This document shows, piece by piece, positions 21,860-30,384 of a DNA stretch of 64,000 nucleotides. The notes below the pieces were generated by a model. That model did no database searches, was not told where the DNA came from, and was given only the letters and a program-made list of their open reading frames with translations. Both the position numbers and the translations under genes were made by a program. The stretch covers positions 62,001 through 126,000 of the forward strand of contig NZ_BCRN01000006.1 of assembly GCF_001552615.1 (NCBI RefSeq), read 5' to 3'. Numbering within the stretch: the first letter of the stretch is position 1; each line of letters opens with the position of its first letter. The DNA is from Millisia brevis NBRC 105863 (lineage in GTDB: Bacteria; Actinomycetota; Actinomycetes; Mycobacteriales; Mycobacteriaceae).

Positions 21860-22174
21860 TCAGTTGCCGGTCGGCCGCGGCGGGACGTGGTTGAGGTAGT
21901 CCTCGAGGTGGGAACGGTGCTCGGTCGGAATCAGCGGATTGGCGCTGACCAGGATCTCCTCCTGGTCGGTGGTCTCCTGCTCCTGTCGAATCACCGTACG
22001 GAAGGCCGCAACGGTGGCGACGAATCCGACACCCGCTGCCACGCCGAAGATCCAGGCCGTCGAAAAGCCCGAGGCGAGGCCGTAGGCGAACAACCCGAGG
22101 AGCGCGAACGACACGATCACCACGACGTACCCGATCGAGGTGAGCGGAATGGCGCGAGCCCTGCTACTGCTCAT
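21860..22174 (-). CDS. Small two-TM membrane protein, function unknown
   Basis: 104 residues. Two hydrophobic segments, about residues 13-34 and 38-58, are joined by a short turn, and a hydrophilic C-terminal tail of about 45 residues is rich in Glu, Gln and His. I do not recognise the family. ATG 22174 follows AGGAAGGA. The gene starts next to three palindromic sites shared with a divergent TetR gene, so it is probably the regulated target. A small membrane partner in stress or efflux is conceivable but not shown. Confidence 0.72.
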   Translation of the reverse strand: MSSSRARAIPLTSIGYVVVIVSFALLGLFAYGLASGFSTAWIFGVAAGVGFVATVAAFRTVIRQEQETTDQEEILVSANPLIPTEHRSHLEDYLNHVPPRPTGN

Positions 22175-22207
22175 GATGGATTCCTTCCTGAGAACGATAC
22201 AGTCAGT

Positions 22208-22252
22208 GTAGCGCTACATTCAACGTAGCGCTACATGTGATGTAGCGCTTAC
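22208..22252. promoter_or_regulatory. Three palindromic TetR-type operator copies with 17-bp spacing
   Basis: TGTAGCGCTACA (22208-22219), GTAGCGCTAC (22226-22235) and GTAGCGCTTAC (from 22243) have centres 17 bp apart. The first two are perfect palindromes and the third is slightly decayed. They fill the gap between the divergent small membrane-protein and TetR genes, indicating cooperative binding of the TetR product. Confidence 0.75.
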
Positions 22253-22298
22253 CGCAAACGGTAACCTCGACACGTGCCGATGAAAGGTGGCGTTGCGG

Positions 22299-22910
22299 AT
22301 GAGGCCGACCAGTGACACTCGGATCGTCGCGGCCACCCTGGATCTGATGCGTTCGGGTGGGCCGCGGGCGGTGACGATCGAGGCGGTGGCCGCCCATGCC
22401 GGTGTCGCCCGCACGACGATCTACCGTCGATACGCCGACCGCGAGGAGATGCTGCACGCCGCACTGGAGGTGCTGGCCGATCCCGAGCCGATGCCGGCGC
22501 TGTCCACCCCGGAGGAGCGGCTGCGGTGGGTGATCGTCACCGCGACCGACATCGTCGTCTCCGGTATCGGTTTCGGCGGGCTCGCGGCATTGATCACCGG
22601 TTCCGATCCGGCGTTCAGCGACGCCTTCCGCGACGTCCTGACTCGGCATCGCAGCGCGTTGACCGCAGCTATCGAGGAGGGGATCGCCGAGGGGTCCTTC
22701 CGCGCCGACCTCGAGCCGGAGACCTTCGTCGACGGGATCGTCGGGGTTCTGGTATCCGAATGTGCCCGCACCGGTGGGATTTCCGATGACTACGAGGAGC
22801 GCCTGGTCACGCTGTTCCTGCCGACCGCCCGCACCGGGCAGGAACGGCCCCGACACCCCCACCGCTCGGGGGAGTCGTTCATTCACGCGGTCGACGGCGA
22901 GAGCGCCTGA
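22299..22910 (+). CDS. TetR-family transcriptional regulator
   Basis: 203-residue TetR regulator with HTH GPRAVTIEAVAAHAGVARTTIYRRYADREEMLHAAL, a classic recognition helix. The C-terminal domain resembles the TetR_C_11-like class (EGIAEGSFRADLEPETFVDGIVGVLV). ATG 22299 is preceded by AAAGGTGG. It is divergent from a small membrane protein across triple palindromes, and 4 bp upstream of the next gene, with which it probably forms an operon. Confidence 0.9.
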   Translation: MRPTSDTRIVAATLDLMRSGGPRAVTIEAVAAHAGVARTTIYRRYADREEMLHAALEVLADPEPMPALSTPEERLRWVIVTATDIVVSGIGFGGLAALITGSDPAFSDAFRDVLTRHRSALTAAIEEGIAEGSFRADLEPETFVDGIVGVLVSECARTGGISDDYEERLVTLFLPTARTGQERPRHPHRSGESFIHAVDGESA

Positions 22911-22914
22911 GACC

Positions 22915-23835
22915 GTGGCGGATCGGTCGGGGGTGACCCGGTACCGCTATACCAATCTCAGTGCCGCGCTGCGGGATCGGCGGTCACCGCTGCGCGAGTA
23001 CCTGGATCGGACCTTTCCGGCGGTGCGTGCGGTGCAGTCCGACTATCGGTCCCGGGTGGGAGCGATCGTCGTTCCGTCCGAGGGTGCCGATCCGGCCCTG
23101 GTCGGCGTGGCTTTCGATCTGGGCGTTCGGCTTCGGCTCGAACCGGAGCGGGTGCCGGCGATCGCGACGATCGCCTTCGGCGCGATGCCGCATCGGCAGG
23201 CGGTGATACGGGAGGTCGGTCACGAGGCCGGCCGCAGCGCTCTCGCCAACGATGCTGCGGGATTCGCCCGGGCCTGTTGGGCGTTGGCGTTGTGTGTCCA
23301 GGTCTATCGCGACGGCGGTATCGGCCCGGATTCCGCGCTCTACCGCCTGGTGCGAGCCGACCGCTTCACCGCGGCCGATCTGCTCGCAGTCGCCGGGGCG
23401 GCGGCGATCGGTGAACTGATCGGCCTCGACGACCTCGCCCGTCGCCGATTCCTGCCGCGCCTGCGGCGACCCTGGTACCTCGGGCCGACCTTCGACGCTT
23501 CGGCCCTCTGCGCGGCGGACGCCGACCTGATCGCCGACCATCTTCTGATCGACATCAAGACCCGACTCGGACCCCGCGATCCGCGTACCGGTGTGCGGTC
23601 GGATCGCCTGCCGGCCGCGGACATTCGTCAACTGGTGGCCTACGCGCTGTTCGACACGTCCGATCGTTTCGGGGTGCGTGAGATCGGCATCTACTCGGCT
23701 CGGTACGGCGAGTTGGTCACCCGGCCGCTGCGCGAGACGCTCGATCTGTTGGCGGGTCGGCCGGTGGACCTCCCGCACGAGCGAGCCGAGGTGCGTCGGC
23801 TGCTCGCCGGGGGAGGTCCGACCGAGCCGGTCTAG
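22915..23835 (+). CDS. Predicted PD-(D/E)XK (RecB/Cas4-like) nuclease-fold protein
   Basis: 306 residues, usually labelled hypothetical. The C-terminal third shows a RecB/Cas4-like signature: an Asp in CAADADLIADH (D204 or D208), D213-I-K215 in LLIDIKTRL (the D/E-x-K pair), and Q239-L-V-A-Y243 in RQLVAYALF, followed by GVREIGIYSARYGEL. The first 190 residues are helical with no known domain. GTG 22915 is only 4 bp after the TetR stop, so it is co-transcribed with it. The nuclease call is inference from motifs; the fold may have lost activity. It shares its TAG stop region with the convergent FKBP gene. Confidence 0.68.
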   Translation: MADRSGVTRYRYTNLSAALRDRRSPLREYLDRTFPAVRAVQSDYRSRVGAIVVPSEGADPALVGVAFDLGVRLRLEPERVPAIATIAFGAMPHRQAVIREVGHEAGRSALANDAAGFARACWALALCVQVYRDGGIGPDSALYRLVRADRFTAADLLAVAGAAAIGELIGLDDLARRRFLPRLRRPWYLGPTFDASALCAADADLIADHLLIDIKTRLGPRDPRTGVRSDRLPAADIRQLVAYALFDTSDRFGVREIGIYSARYGELVTRPLRETLDLLAGRPVDLPHERAEVRRLLAGGGPTEPV

Positions 23836-24407
23836 CCCGCGAGGATCTGGATCGCGAAGACCAGCGTGTCGCCGATCTCGATCCCGGCGGCCGGCATGCC
23901 GTTGGCGTAGCCGTCGGCCGACGTCATCGCCACCGCGACCGTCGAGCCGACCGTCTGGCCCGCGATCGCGAGGCGGAATCCGTCGATCACACCGTTGAGC
24001 GGGAACTGTACGGGCGTCCCGCTGGTGTAGCTGCTGTCGAAGATGTCCCCGGTGCGACCGTTGACACCCTCGTAGCAGACCGACACGGTCGCGGTGTCGG
24101 CGACGACCGGACCGTCCCCGGCCTGCAGGGTCTGCACCGTGGTCTGGGTGACGTTGAACGGGGTCTGCACGTCGATGCGCGGGGCGCTCGAGTCGGTCGG
24201 AGCGACGACCGCGACACTGCCGGTGTCACCGCTGAAGTCCCAGTCCGCGGCGGTATTTGCGTCCGGCACCTCGGTGGGGCAGGTCGCCGCGGCGTCGCCG
24301 GACGTCCGGGTGGTGGTGGTCGATGCGGAATCGTCCCCCGAACCGCAGGCGGTCAGGGTGACGGTCAGCGCGGTGGCCACAGCCACGGCAGCGAGGGTGA
24401 ATCTCAT
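23832..24407 (-). CDS. FKBP-type peptidyl-prolyl isomerase, lipoprotein
   Basis: 191-residue exported protein. Lipobox LTAC lies about residues 18-21, then a Ser/Thr-rich linker. The C-terminal 115 residues form an FKBP domain: VCYEGVNGRTGDIFDSSYTSGTPVQFPLNGVIDGFRLAIAGQTVGSTVAVAM, with the Asp-Ser-Ser and the GVIDGF pocket typical of bacterial FKBPs. It probably speeds proline isomerisation in secreted proteins. ATG 24407. Its stop overlaps the nuclease-like gene's stop by 4 bp (convergent). Confidence 0.88.
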   Translation of the reverse strand: MRFTLAAVAVATALTVTLTACGSGDDSASTTTTRTSGDAAATCPTEVPDANTAADWDFSGDTGSVAVVAPTDSSAPRIDVQTPFNVTQTTVQTLQAGDGPVVADTATVSVCYEGVNGRTGDIFDSSYTSGTPVQFPLNGVIDGFRLAIAGQTVGSTVAVAMTSADGYANGMPAAGIEIGDTLVFAIQILAG

Positions 24408-24484
24408 CGGGCCACCGTACAACGCGAGCCCGGTCGCGAACGACGATCGCCCCACCCGCGTCCGATAGGTCCGCACGGTCGTCA

Positions 24485-24553
24485 CGACCTCTTCACCACG
24501 GTCGTCCCGACCTCTTCACCACGGTCGTCCCGACTTCTTCACCACAGTCGTCC
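24485..24553. repeat. Three tandem 23-bp repeats with internal dyad
   Basis: CGACCTCTTCACCACGGTCGTCC is repeated at 24485, 24508 and 24531 with two changes in the third copy. Each unit has ACGACC and GGTCGT as inverted ends separated by 10 bp. The array lies between the FKBP start and the hydroxyacid dehydrogenase gene. It is a plausible multi-copy operator, possibly for that dehydrogenase. Confidence 0.85.
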
Positions 24554-24625
24554 CCGGCGGCGCCAAAGCGGAGCATGATGGGCAGGATCCGACGATCTCG
24601 AACAGCCCACGAGAGCGAGCCGGCC

Positions 24626-27600
24626 ATGTCCGCTGTCCATCAGCCCCACTCCGCCGCGTCCACCCCGCGAACGGAGGAGTCCCCGTCCGATGCCCCGTCG
24701 CATCCGACGCTCAATCCGACGCCGGCGGAGGCGAATCCGACCGCGTTCCCGCAGTCGACGCGCCACGACGGGATCGGTCCGGTGCGCACCAGACGCGCCA
24801 TGAGTCACCCGCCGAGCCCTCGCTACGCCGACCGGGCACAAGCGGACATTCTCGACGTCTCGGATACCGATCTGGCTCGGGATCTTGCGGAGATCGTCGG
24901 TGCGGCCGAGGTGTTCACCTCCGCGACCGATCTGGTGCGCTTCTCCGCCGACGCCAGCCCGTACCGCATGATCCCGTCGGCGGTGGTCCGCCCGCGAGAT
25001 GTCGACGACGTCGTCGCCCTGCTCGGCTACGCGCGCCGCACCGGGCGCGGCCTGACGATGCGCGGCGGTGGGTCGAGCCTCAACGGACAATCGCAGACCG
25101 AGGACATCCTCGTCGACATGCGCGAGCATTTCCGGGCGGTCGAGGTCCTCGACTCCGGCGCGCGGCTGCGCGGACAGCCGGGGGTCGTCCTGAACCGGGC
25201 GAACGGACATCTGCTGCGGCACGGCCGGATGCTCGGCCCCGATCCCGCCTCGTCCGGCGCGGCGACCCTCGGCGGCGTGATCGCCAACAACGCCTCCGGG
25301 ATGACCAGCGGCGTGATCCACACCGCCAACAAGACCCTCGACTCGCTGGTGATCGTGCTGCCCTCCGGGACGGTGATCGATACCGGCGCCGACGACGCCG
25401 AAGCCGACCTCGCCCGCCGCGAGCCGGCCCTGTACGCCGAACTGCTGGCGATCCGCGATGAATTGCGGGCCGATCCGGCTCTGGCCGAACGCATCACCCG
25501 CAAGTTCGCGATCAAGAACACCTCCGCCTACCGGCTGGACGCCTTCCTCGAGCACGATCGGGCGATCGACATCCTGCTCGGCGCGGTGGTCGGCTCGGAG
25601 GGCACCTTCGCGGTGATCGTCGACTCGACCTGGCGCACCGTGCCGATCGGTTCGCACCGGACCACCGGCTTCCTGCACTTCCCGGATGTGCGTTCCGCGG
25701 CCGCGGTCGTGGCGGGGCTCAACGACGCCGATGCCCAGGCCGTCGAATTGATGGACGCCGCATCGCTGCGCTCCCTGCAGGGGGTCGCGGGCATCCCGGA
25801 GTGGGTCGCCGGCCTGTCCCCGGATGCCCCCGACGCGGTCATCCTCACCGAACGACGCGCGGAGGACGACGCCGCCCTCGACGACTTCGAGGCCCGCGTC
25901 GAGCAGATCGTCGGCGATACGGTGCTGCGGGACGGCGACGCCCCGCTGATGACCCGCGACCGGGAGCAGGCGGCGGTCTACTGGCGGATGCGCTCGGGCC
26001 TGCTGGCTACGATCGGCGCCGCGCGCCCCGCCGGTACCGCCCTGATCACCGAGGACGTCGTCGTGCCCCCGCAACGGCTCCCGGACGCGGTCTCCGACCT
26101 ACAGCAGTTGTTGGTGGACAACAACTTCACCGGTGCGGTCAACGGTCACGCCTCGGCCGGCAACCTGCACTTCTACCTCTACCTCGACGCCACCACCCCG
26201 GAGAAGGTCGCCGACTACCGCACGTTCATGACCCAACTGGTCGACCTGATCACCGGCACCTACGACGGGTCGCTCAAAGGGGAACACGGCACCGGACGCA
26301 ATATGGCGCCGTTCATCGAGCAGGAGTGGGGGCCGGAGGTGATGCGTTATCTGCATCGCCTCAAGAACGCCTTCGACCCCGACGGGCTGCTGGGCCGCGG
26401 GGTCTTCCTCAACGACGATCCCGACGCCGCGTTCACCCACCTCAAGTCGATGCCCGGGGTGCACCCGCACCTCGATCCGTGCATCGAATGCGGCTTCTGT
26501 GAACCGGTCTGCCCGTCCCGCCATCTGACGACCACCCCCCGGCAGCGGATCGTGTTGCAACGCGAGATCGCCCGCCAGGGGCACGACGGACCGGTCGCCC
26601 GACGGCTGGTCGACGAGTACGCGTACGACGCGGTGGAGACCTGCGCGGGGGACTCGTCCTGCGCGATCGCCTGTCCGGTGGACATCGACACCGGCGCGGC
26701 GATGAAGCAGCTGCGCCAGGACGGCTTCGGTTCGGTCGCCGAGGGGATCGGCGCGACCGTCGCGCGGCAGTGGGGGACCGCCGAACGCCTGACCAGGGTG
26801 GCCCTGCGCACCGCGTCGACGGCGAAGAAGGTAATCGGCGACAGCGGCCTCGCGGCGATCACCGACATCGCCCGCCGGGTCGGCGGCGAGGACCTGATCC
26901 CGCGGTGGGTTCCGGAGATCCCGACCGCGGCGCCCCGCCTGCCGGCCACCACCCGTGAGGGCGCCGAGGCGGTCTACTTCAGCGCCTGCATCAACCGGAT
27001 CTTCGGGCCGCCCACCGGCGCTCCCGATGCGACCGGTGTCGCGGAAGCCGTTGTCGCCCTGGCTCGGCGGGCCGGACATCCGGTCTGGATCCCCGAGGAT
27101 ATCGGCGGTCTGTGCTGTGCGACGGTCTGGCACAGCAAGGGCCTCCAGGACGGGAACCGACAGATGGCGGCCCGCATTCTGGACGCGATGTGGCGGTGGT
27201 CCGATCGGGGCCGGCTGCCGATCGTGGTCGACGCGGCGTCCTGCACCCTCGGGGTGACCGACGAGATCCTGCCCTACCTGACCCCACCGCAACGCTCGCG
27301 GCACGAACGCCTGCGCATCATGGACGCGATGACCTTCGCCCGCACGGTTCTGCTCGCGGACCTGACGATTCCGGAGCCGGCGGCGCCGGTCGCCGTTGTG
27401 CATCCCACCTGTTCGATGCACACCCTGGGCATCGACGGCGATCTGCGGGCCCTGGCGGCCCTGGTCGGGGAGGAGGTCTTCGAACCGGTGGCGGCGACCT
27501 GCTGCGCCTTTGCCGGCGACCGCGGCATGCTGCACCCGGAGCTCACCCGTGCCGCGACGATGGAGGAGACCGCGGAGGTCGCGGCCCGCCTCGACGAACT

Positions 27601-27736
27601 CGGCGACGCCGCCGATCGGGCGGCCTTCGTCAGCGGCAATCGAACCTGTGAACTCGGGATGCAGCATGCGACCGGCGAACCCTACGAGTCGGTCCTGGTC
27701 ACCCTCGAGCGTCTGACCCGACCCGCGGTGGGTTAG
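24626..27736 (+). CDS. D-2-hydroxyacid (D-lactate/glycolate-type) dehydrogenase, FAD plus Fe-S fusion
   Basis: About 1036 residues joining a GlcD/Dld-type FAD-linked oxidase (VAO fold; MRGGGSSLNGQ, GPDPASSGAATLGGVIANNASG, GEHGTGRN) to a GlcF-like module. The latter has two ferredoxin-type Cys clusters (CIECGFCEPVCP and CAGDSSCAIACP) and two CCG-type segments (GLCC...SCTLG and HPTCSMHTLG...ATCCAFAGDRGM). Such fusions oxidise D-2-hydroxyacids and feed quinones or cytochromes. The start is uncertain: ATG 24626 follows a weak GAGAG and gives a low-complexity leader; ATG 24800 would start nearer the first conserved residue. The 23-bp repeats upstream may regulate it. Confidence 0.85.
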   Translation: MSAVHQPHSAASTPRTEESPSDAPSHPTLNPTPAEANPTAFPQSTRHDGIGPVRTRRAMSHPPSPRYADRAQADILDVSDTDLARDLAEIVGAAEVFTSATDLVRFSADASPYRMIPSAVVRPRDVDDVVALLGYARRTGRGLTMRGGGSSLNGQSQTEDILVDMREHFRAVEVLDSGARLRGQPGVVLNRANGHLLRHGRMLGPDPASSGAATLGGVIANNASGMTSGVIHTANKTLDSLVIVLPSGTVIDTGADDAEADLARREPALYAELLAIRDELRADPALAERITRKFAIKNTSAYRLDAFLEHDRAIDILLGAVVGSEGTFAVIVDSTWRTVPIGSHRTTGFLHFPDVRSAAAVVAGLNDADAQAVELMDAASLRSLQGVAGIPEWVAGLSPDAPDAVILTERRAEDDAALDDFEARVEQIVGDTVLRDGDAPLMTRDREQAAVYWRMRSGLLATIGAARPAGTALITEDVVVPPQRLPDAVSDLQQLLVDNNFTGAVNGHASAGNLHFYLYLDATTPEKVADYRTFMTQLVDLITGTYDGSLKGEHGTGRNMAPFIEQEWGPEVMRYLHRLKNAFDPDGLLGRGVFLNDDPDAAFTHLKSMPGVHPHLDPCIECGFCEPVCPSRHLTTTPRQRIVLQREIARQGHDGPVARRLVDEYAYDAVETCAGDSSCAIACPVDIDTGAAMKQLRQDGFGSVAEGIGATVARQWGTAERLTRVALRTASTAKKVIGDSGLAAITDIARRVGGEDLIPRWVPEIPTAAPRLPATTREGAEAVYFSACINRIFGPPTGAPDATGVAEAVVALARRAGHPVWIPEDIGGLCCATVWHSKGLQDGNRQMAARILDAMWRWSDRGRLPIVVDAASCTLGVTDEILPYLTPPQRSRHERLRIMDAMTFARTVLLADLTIPEPAAPVAVVHPTCSMHTLGIDGDLRALAALVGEEVFEPVAATCCAFAGDRGMLHPELTRAATMEETAEVAARLDELGDAADRAAFVSGNRTCELGMQHATGEPYESVLVTLERLTRPAVG

Positions 27737-28569
27737 AGCTCCTCTCCGGCATCGATCTTCAGTTCGGTGCCGGTGACGTAGCGCGCCTCGTCGGAGACCA
27801 GCCAGGCCACCGCATTCGAGACGTCGAGCGGCTCGACCCAGGGGATGGGCAGCTTGTTGAGGGTCTGATACCGCGGTGCGATCGCCTCGCGGGTGCGCTC
27901 CTCGGGCGGCAGGTCCGGGGCGAACAGCGCATAGGTGGGCGCGTTCTGGATCATCGGGGTGTCGACCGCACTGGGGTGAATCGTGTTGACCCGGATCGAT
28001 TCCGGAGCCAGCTCGATCGCGGCGGTGCGCATCAGCCCGACGACGCCGTGTTTGGCGGTGACGTAGTGGCCGAAGCCGGCCATACCCTTCAACCCCGCCG
28101 TCGAACTGCACATGACGATCGATCCGCCCCGCCCACCGGCGCGGATCGCCGGTACCGCGGCCTGCAGGGTATGCCACATGCCGATCAGGTTGACGTCGAT
28201 CATGTCCCGGAACTGCTGCTCGGACATCGTGTCGAGGGCGCCGAAGCCGAAGATCCCGGCGTTGGCGACCGCGATGTCGAGGCGACCCAGTTCGGCGACC
28301 CCGGCGGCGACCGCCTCGGTCAGCGCCGCGCCGTCGCGCACGTCGGTGCGCGAGGAGACGATGCGACGTCCGGTGGCCTTCACCAACCGCGCGGTCTCCT
28401 CGAGGTCCTCGGGTGTCGCCATATCGAAGGGCACGGTGTCGATCTGGCGGGCGATGTCGACCGCGATGATGTCGGCACCCTCCCGCGCGAGCCGAACCGC
28501 GTGGCTGCGTCCCTGTCCGCGGGCCGCTCCCGTGATCAGGGCGACCTTTCCGTCGAGCTTTTTTGTCAT
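27733..28569 (-). CDS. Mycofactocin-type SDR oxidoreductase
   Basis: 278-residue short-chain dehydrogenase. The cofactor loop GAARGQGRSHAVRLAREGADIIAVDI and the longer insertion after beta 2 (IARQIDTVPFDMATPEDLEETARLV) mark the mycofactocin-coupled SDR subfamily, in which NAD is bound without exchange and mycofactocin takes the electrons. Catalytic Ser/Tyr/Lys are in MCSSTAG and YVTAKHG. No mycofactocin genes lie in this window. It follows the alpha/beta hydrolase by 56 bp and overlaps the convergent dehydrogenase stop by 4 bp. Likely an alcohol dehydrogenase. Confidence 0.87.
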   Translation of the reverse strand: MTKKLDGKVALITGAARGQGRSHAVRLAREGADIIAVDIARQIDTVPFDMATPEDLEETARLVKATGRRIVSSRTDVRDGAALTEAVAAGVAELGRLDIAVANAGIFGFGALDTMSEQQFRDMIDVNLIGMWHTLQAAVPAIRAGGRGGSIVMCSSTAGLKGMAGFGHYVTAKHGVVGLMRTAAIELAPESIRVNTIHPSAVDTPMIQNAPTYALFAPDLPPEERTREAIAPRYQTLNKLPIPWVEPLDVSNAVAWLVSDEARYVTGTELKIDAGEEL

Positions 28570-28625
28570 GGTGTTCTTTCCACCTTCGTATCGGGTCGAG
28601 CCGGGTCGAATGGGGAGAAACGGGG

Positions 28626-29372
28626 TCAGGCGGGCTGTCCGACGGAGGCCGCGGCGAGGACCGCCTCGACCACCCGGTGCGGGCGGGCGGCGGGAACGTC
28701 GTGGCCGCAGTCGGCCTCGATGACCGTCGCTCCCGCGCGCTGCGCCATGAAGCGCTGCAGTTCGGTCGGTACCGCGTGGTCGGCGGTGGCGACGATCTGC
28801 CACTTCGGCAGCGTGGAAAGCTCGACCGTCGTGGCACCGCCGAGGGCCTCCGCGGTGATCGGGCGCTGGCCGAAGGCCGTGTCGCGGGCGGCGTCGGCGG
28901 CGAGCCCACCGGCGTACACATCGGCATACCGATCGGCGCGAATGTAGAGGTCGGTGCGGCCGTCGGCGGTCGGGCGGGTGACCAGGTTCTCGGGGGTCAG
29001 AATCGAACCCGGAAAGCGGCCATTGAGCTGTCCGGAACTCTCGCCGCGCTCCGGGATGAAGGCCGCGACGTAGACGAGGGCGACGGCGTTGTCGATGCCG
29101 TCGACGGCCTCGATGATCACCGCGCCGGCGTAGGAGTGGCCGACCAGCACGATCGGGCCCTCGATCGTCTCGAGAACCGAGTGCACGTAATCGGCGTCAC
29201 CCGACAGATCGCGCAGCGGGTTGGCTACCGTGACGATCGGAAATCCCTGACCGGACAGCACGTTCGCGGCGGTGGCCCAGCCGGAGGAATCGGCGAAGGC
29301 GCCGTGCACGAAGACGACGGTCGGCTTGAGGGCGTCCCCGGTGGTCGGCCGGTCGTGATGGAAGATGCTCAT
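28626..29372 (-). CDS. Alpha/beta-fold hydrolase
   Basis: 248-residue alpha/beta hydrolase: oxyanion strand VVFVHGAFADSSGW, nucleophile elbow GHSYAG, acid region near VATADHAVP, and catalytic His in EADCGHDVPAARP. The small cap suits an esterase or a hydroxynitrile-lyase/methylesterase-like type. ATG 29372 follows AGAGG. It heads an operon with the mycofactocin-type SDR and is divergent from a LysR gene with a palindrome between them, so it is probably LysR-controlled. Substrate unknown. Confidence 0.86.
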   Translation of the reverse strand: MSIFHHDRPTTGDALKPTVVFVHGAFADSSGWATAANVLSGQGFPIVTVANPLRDLSGDADYVHSVLETIEGPIVLVGHSYAGAVIIEAVDGIDNAVALVYVAAFIPERGESSGQLNGRFPGSILTPENLVTRPTADGRTDLYIRADRYADVYAGGLAADAARDTAFGQRPITAEALGGATTVELSTLPKWQIVATADHAVPTELQRFMAQRAGATVIEADCGHDVPAARPHRVVEAVLAAASVGQPA

Positions 29373-29472
29373 GGTGAACCTCTTTCGGCGATGGCCCGGA
29401 TCGGATTCCCGGGCGACATCCCGATGCTGCGCCCCGGGGAGCGCCCCTCGCCAATGCCTATTCGCGCGACTG

Positions 29473-29491
29473 TGATGCCCTCGAGGCATCA
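29473..29491. promoter_or_regulatory. LysR-type operator TGATGCC-N5-GGCATCA
   Basis: A perfect 7-bp inverted repeat with 5-bp spacer, matching the general LysR T-N11-A pattern. It lies 45 bp before the LysR start in the divergent gap with the hydrolase/SDR operon. Confidence 0.7.
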
Positions 29492-29535
29492 GGACCGGCC
29501 GGCGCTGGCGACCCGAACTGTCGTAGGATCCGGCC

Positions 29536-30384
29536 ATGAACCTCGACCTGCGCAGGTTGGAGTACTTTGTCGCAGTTGCGAAGAACGAGAGTTATGTCCG
29601 AGCGGCCGAGCAGTTGCACCTGACGCAGCCGTCGCTGAGCCGGCAGATCGTGGCGCTCGAGCAGTCGCTCGGCGTGCAACTGTTCACCCGCGATCGGCGC
29701 GGCACCGCGCTGACCCCGGCGGGGGTGCAGTTGCTCGAGGACGCCGAGCCGTTGATCGCGGCGGCGATCGCGCTCGAGCGGCGGGTGCGGGCGGCGGCGC
29801 GCACCACGAACGAGTTCACCGTCGGGTTCATGCCGGGGGTGCCGTCCACCGTGTTGATCGCGAAGTTTCGGGCGGCCCATCCGGACCTGACCGTCGACGC
29901 GCGCTATGTCCCGATGGTCGAGCAGGAGCCCTACCTGCTCGACGGCACCGTCGACGTCAGCTTCGTGTGGCTGCCGCTACGGTCGCCGGACCTCGGCGCG
30001 GTCGAACTGTTCACCGAACCGCGGTTCGCGGTGGTGCCGACCGATGCTCCACAGGCCCGGGCGCCGGAGGTGGCGCTCGATGACCTCGACCCGCTCGCCC
30101 TGATCGAGGATCCGGCGACGCTGCCGCAGTGGCACGGGCGGGTGGCCGCCCGGCAACGGCCATTCGTCGCGGTGGAGGAGCGGCTCGAGGCGGTCGCCGC
30201 GGGGGAGGGGTTCAGCGTCATCCCCGAGGGGATCGCGCGGTATCACAATCGGCCCGACGTTGTGGCCGTGCGGATTTCGAATATCCCACCGGCCCCCGTC
30301 GGTCTCGCGTATACCCGGCATCGGACGATGCCCGAGATCGCGTCCTTCGCGCGCTTCGCCCGCCAGCTGCTGGCCCCGCCGTAG
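29536..30384 (+). CDS. LysR-family transcriptional regulator
   Basis: 282-residue LysR protein: N-terminal winged HTH (LRRLEYFVAVAKNESYVRAAEQLHLTQPSLSRQIVALEQSLGVQLFTRDRRGTALT) and a periplasmic-binding-like effector domain from about residue 90. ATG 29536 is 8 nt after AGGA. It is divergent from the hydrolase/SDR operon with a palindromic box between, its likely target. Its 3' end is overlapped antisense by the extended C-terminus of the EamA gene. Confidence 0.92.
   Translation: MNLDLRRLEYFVAVAKNESYVRAAEQLHLTQPSLSRQIVALEQSLGVQLFTRDRRGTALTPAGVQLLEDAEPLIAAAIALERRVRAAARTTNEFTVGFMPGVPSTVLIAKFRAAHPDLTVDARYVPMVEQEPYLLDGTVDVSFVWLPLRSPDLGAVELFTEPRFAVVPTDAPQARAPEVALDDLDPLALIEDPATLPQWHGRVAARQRPFVAVEERLEAVAAGEGFSVIPEGIARYHNRPDVVAVRISNIPPAPVGLAYTRHRTMPEIASFARFARQLLAPP

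Noticed and set aside
26099-28927. 942-residue minus-strand frame opposite the FAD/Fe-S dehydrogenase
   Set aside because: Spans three real genes on different frames and is Arg-rich; it is a shadow.
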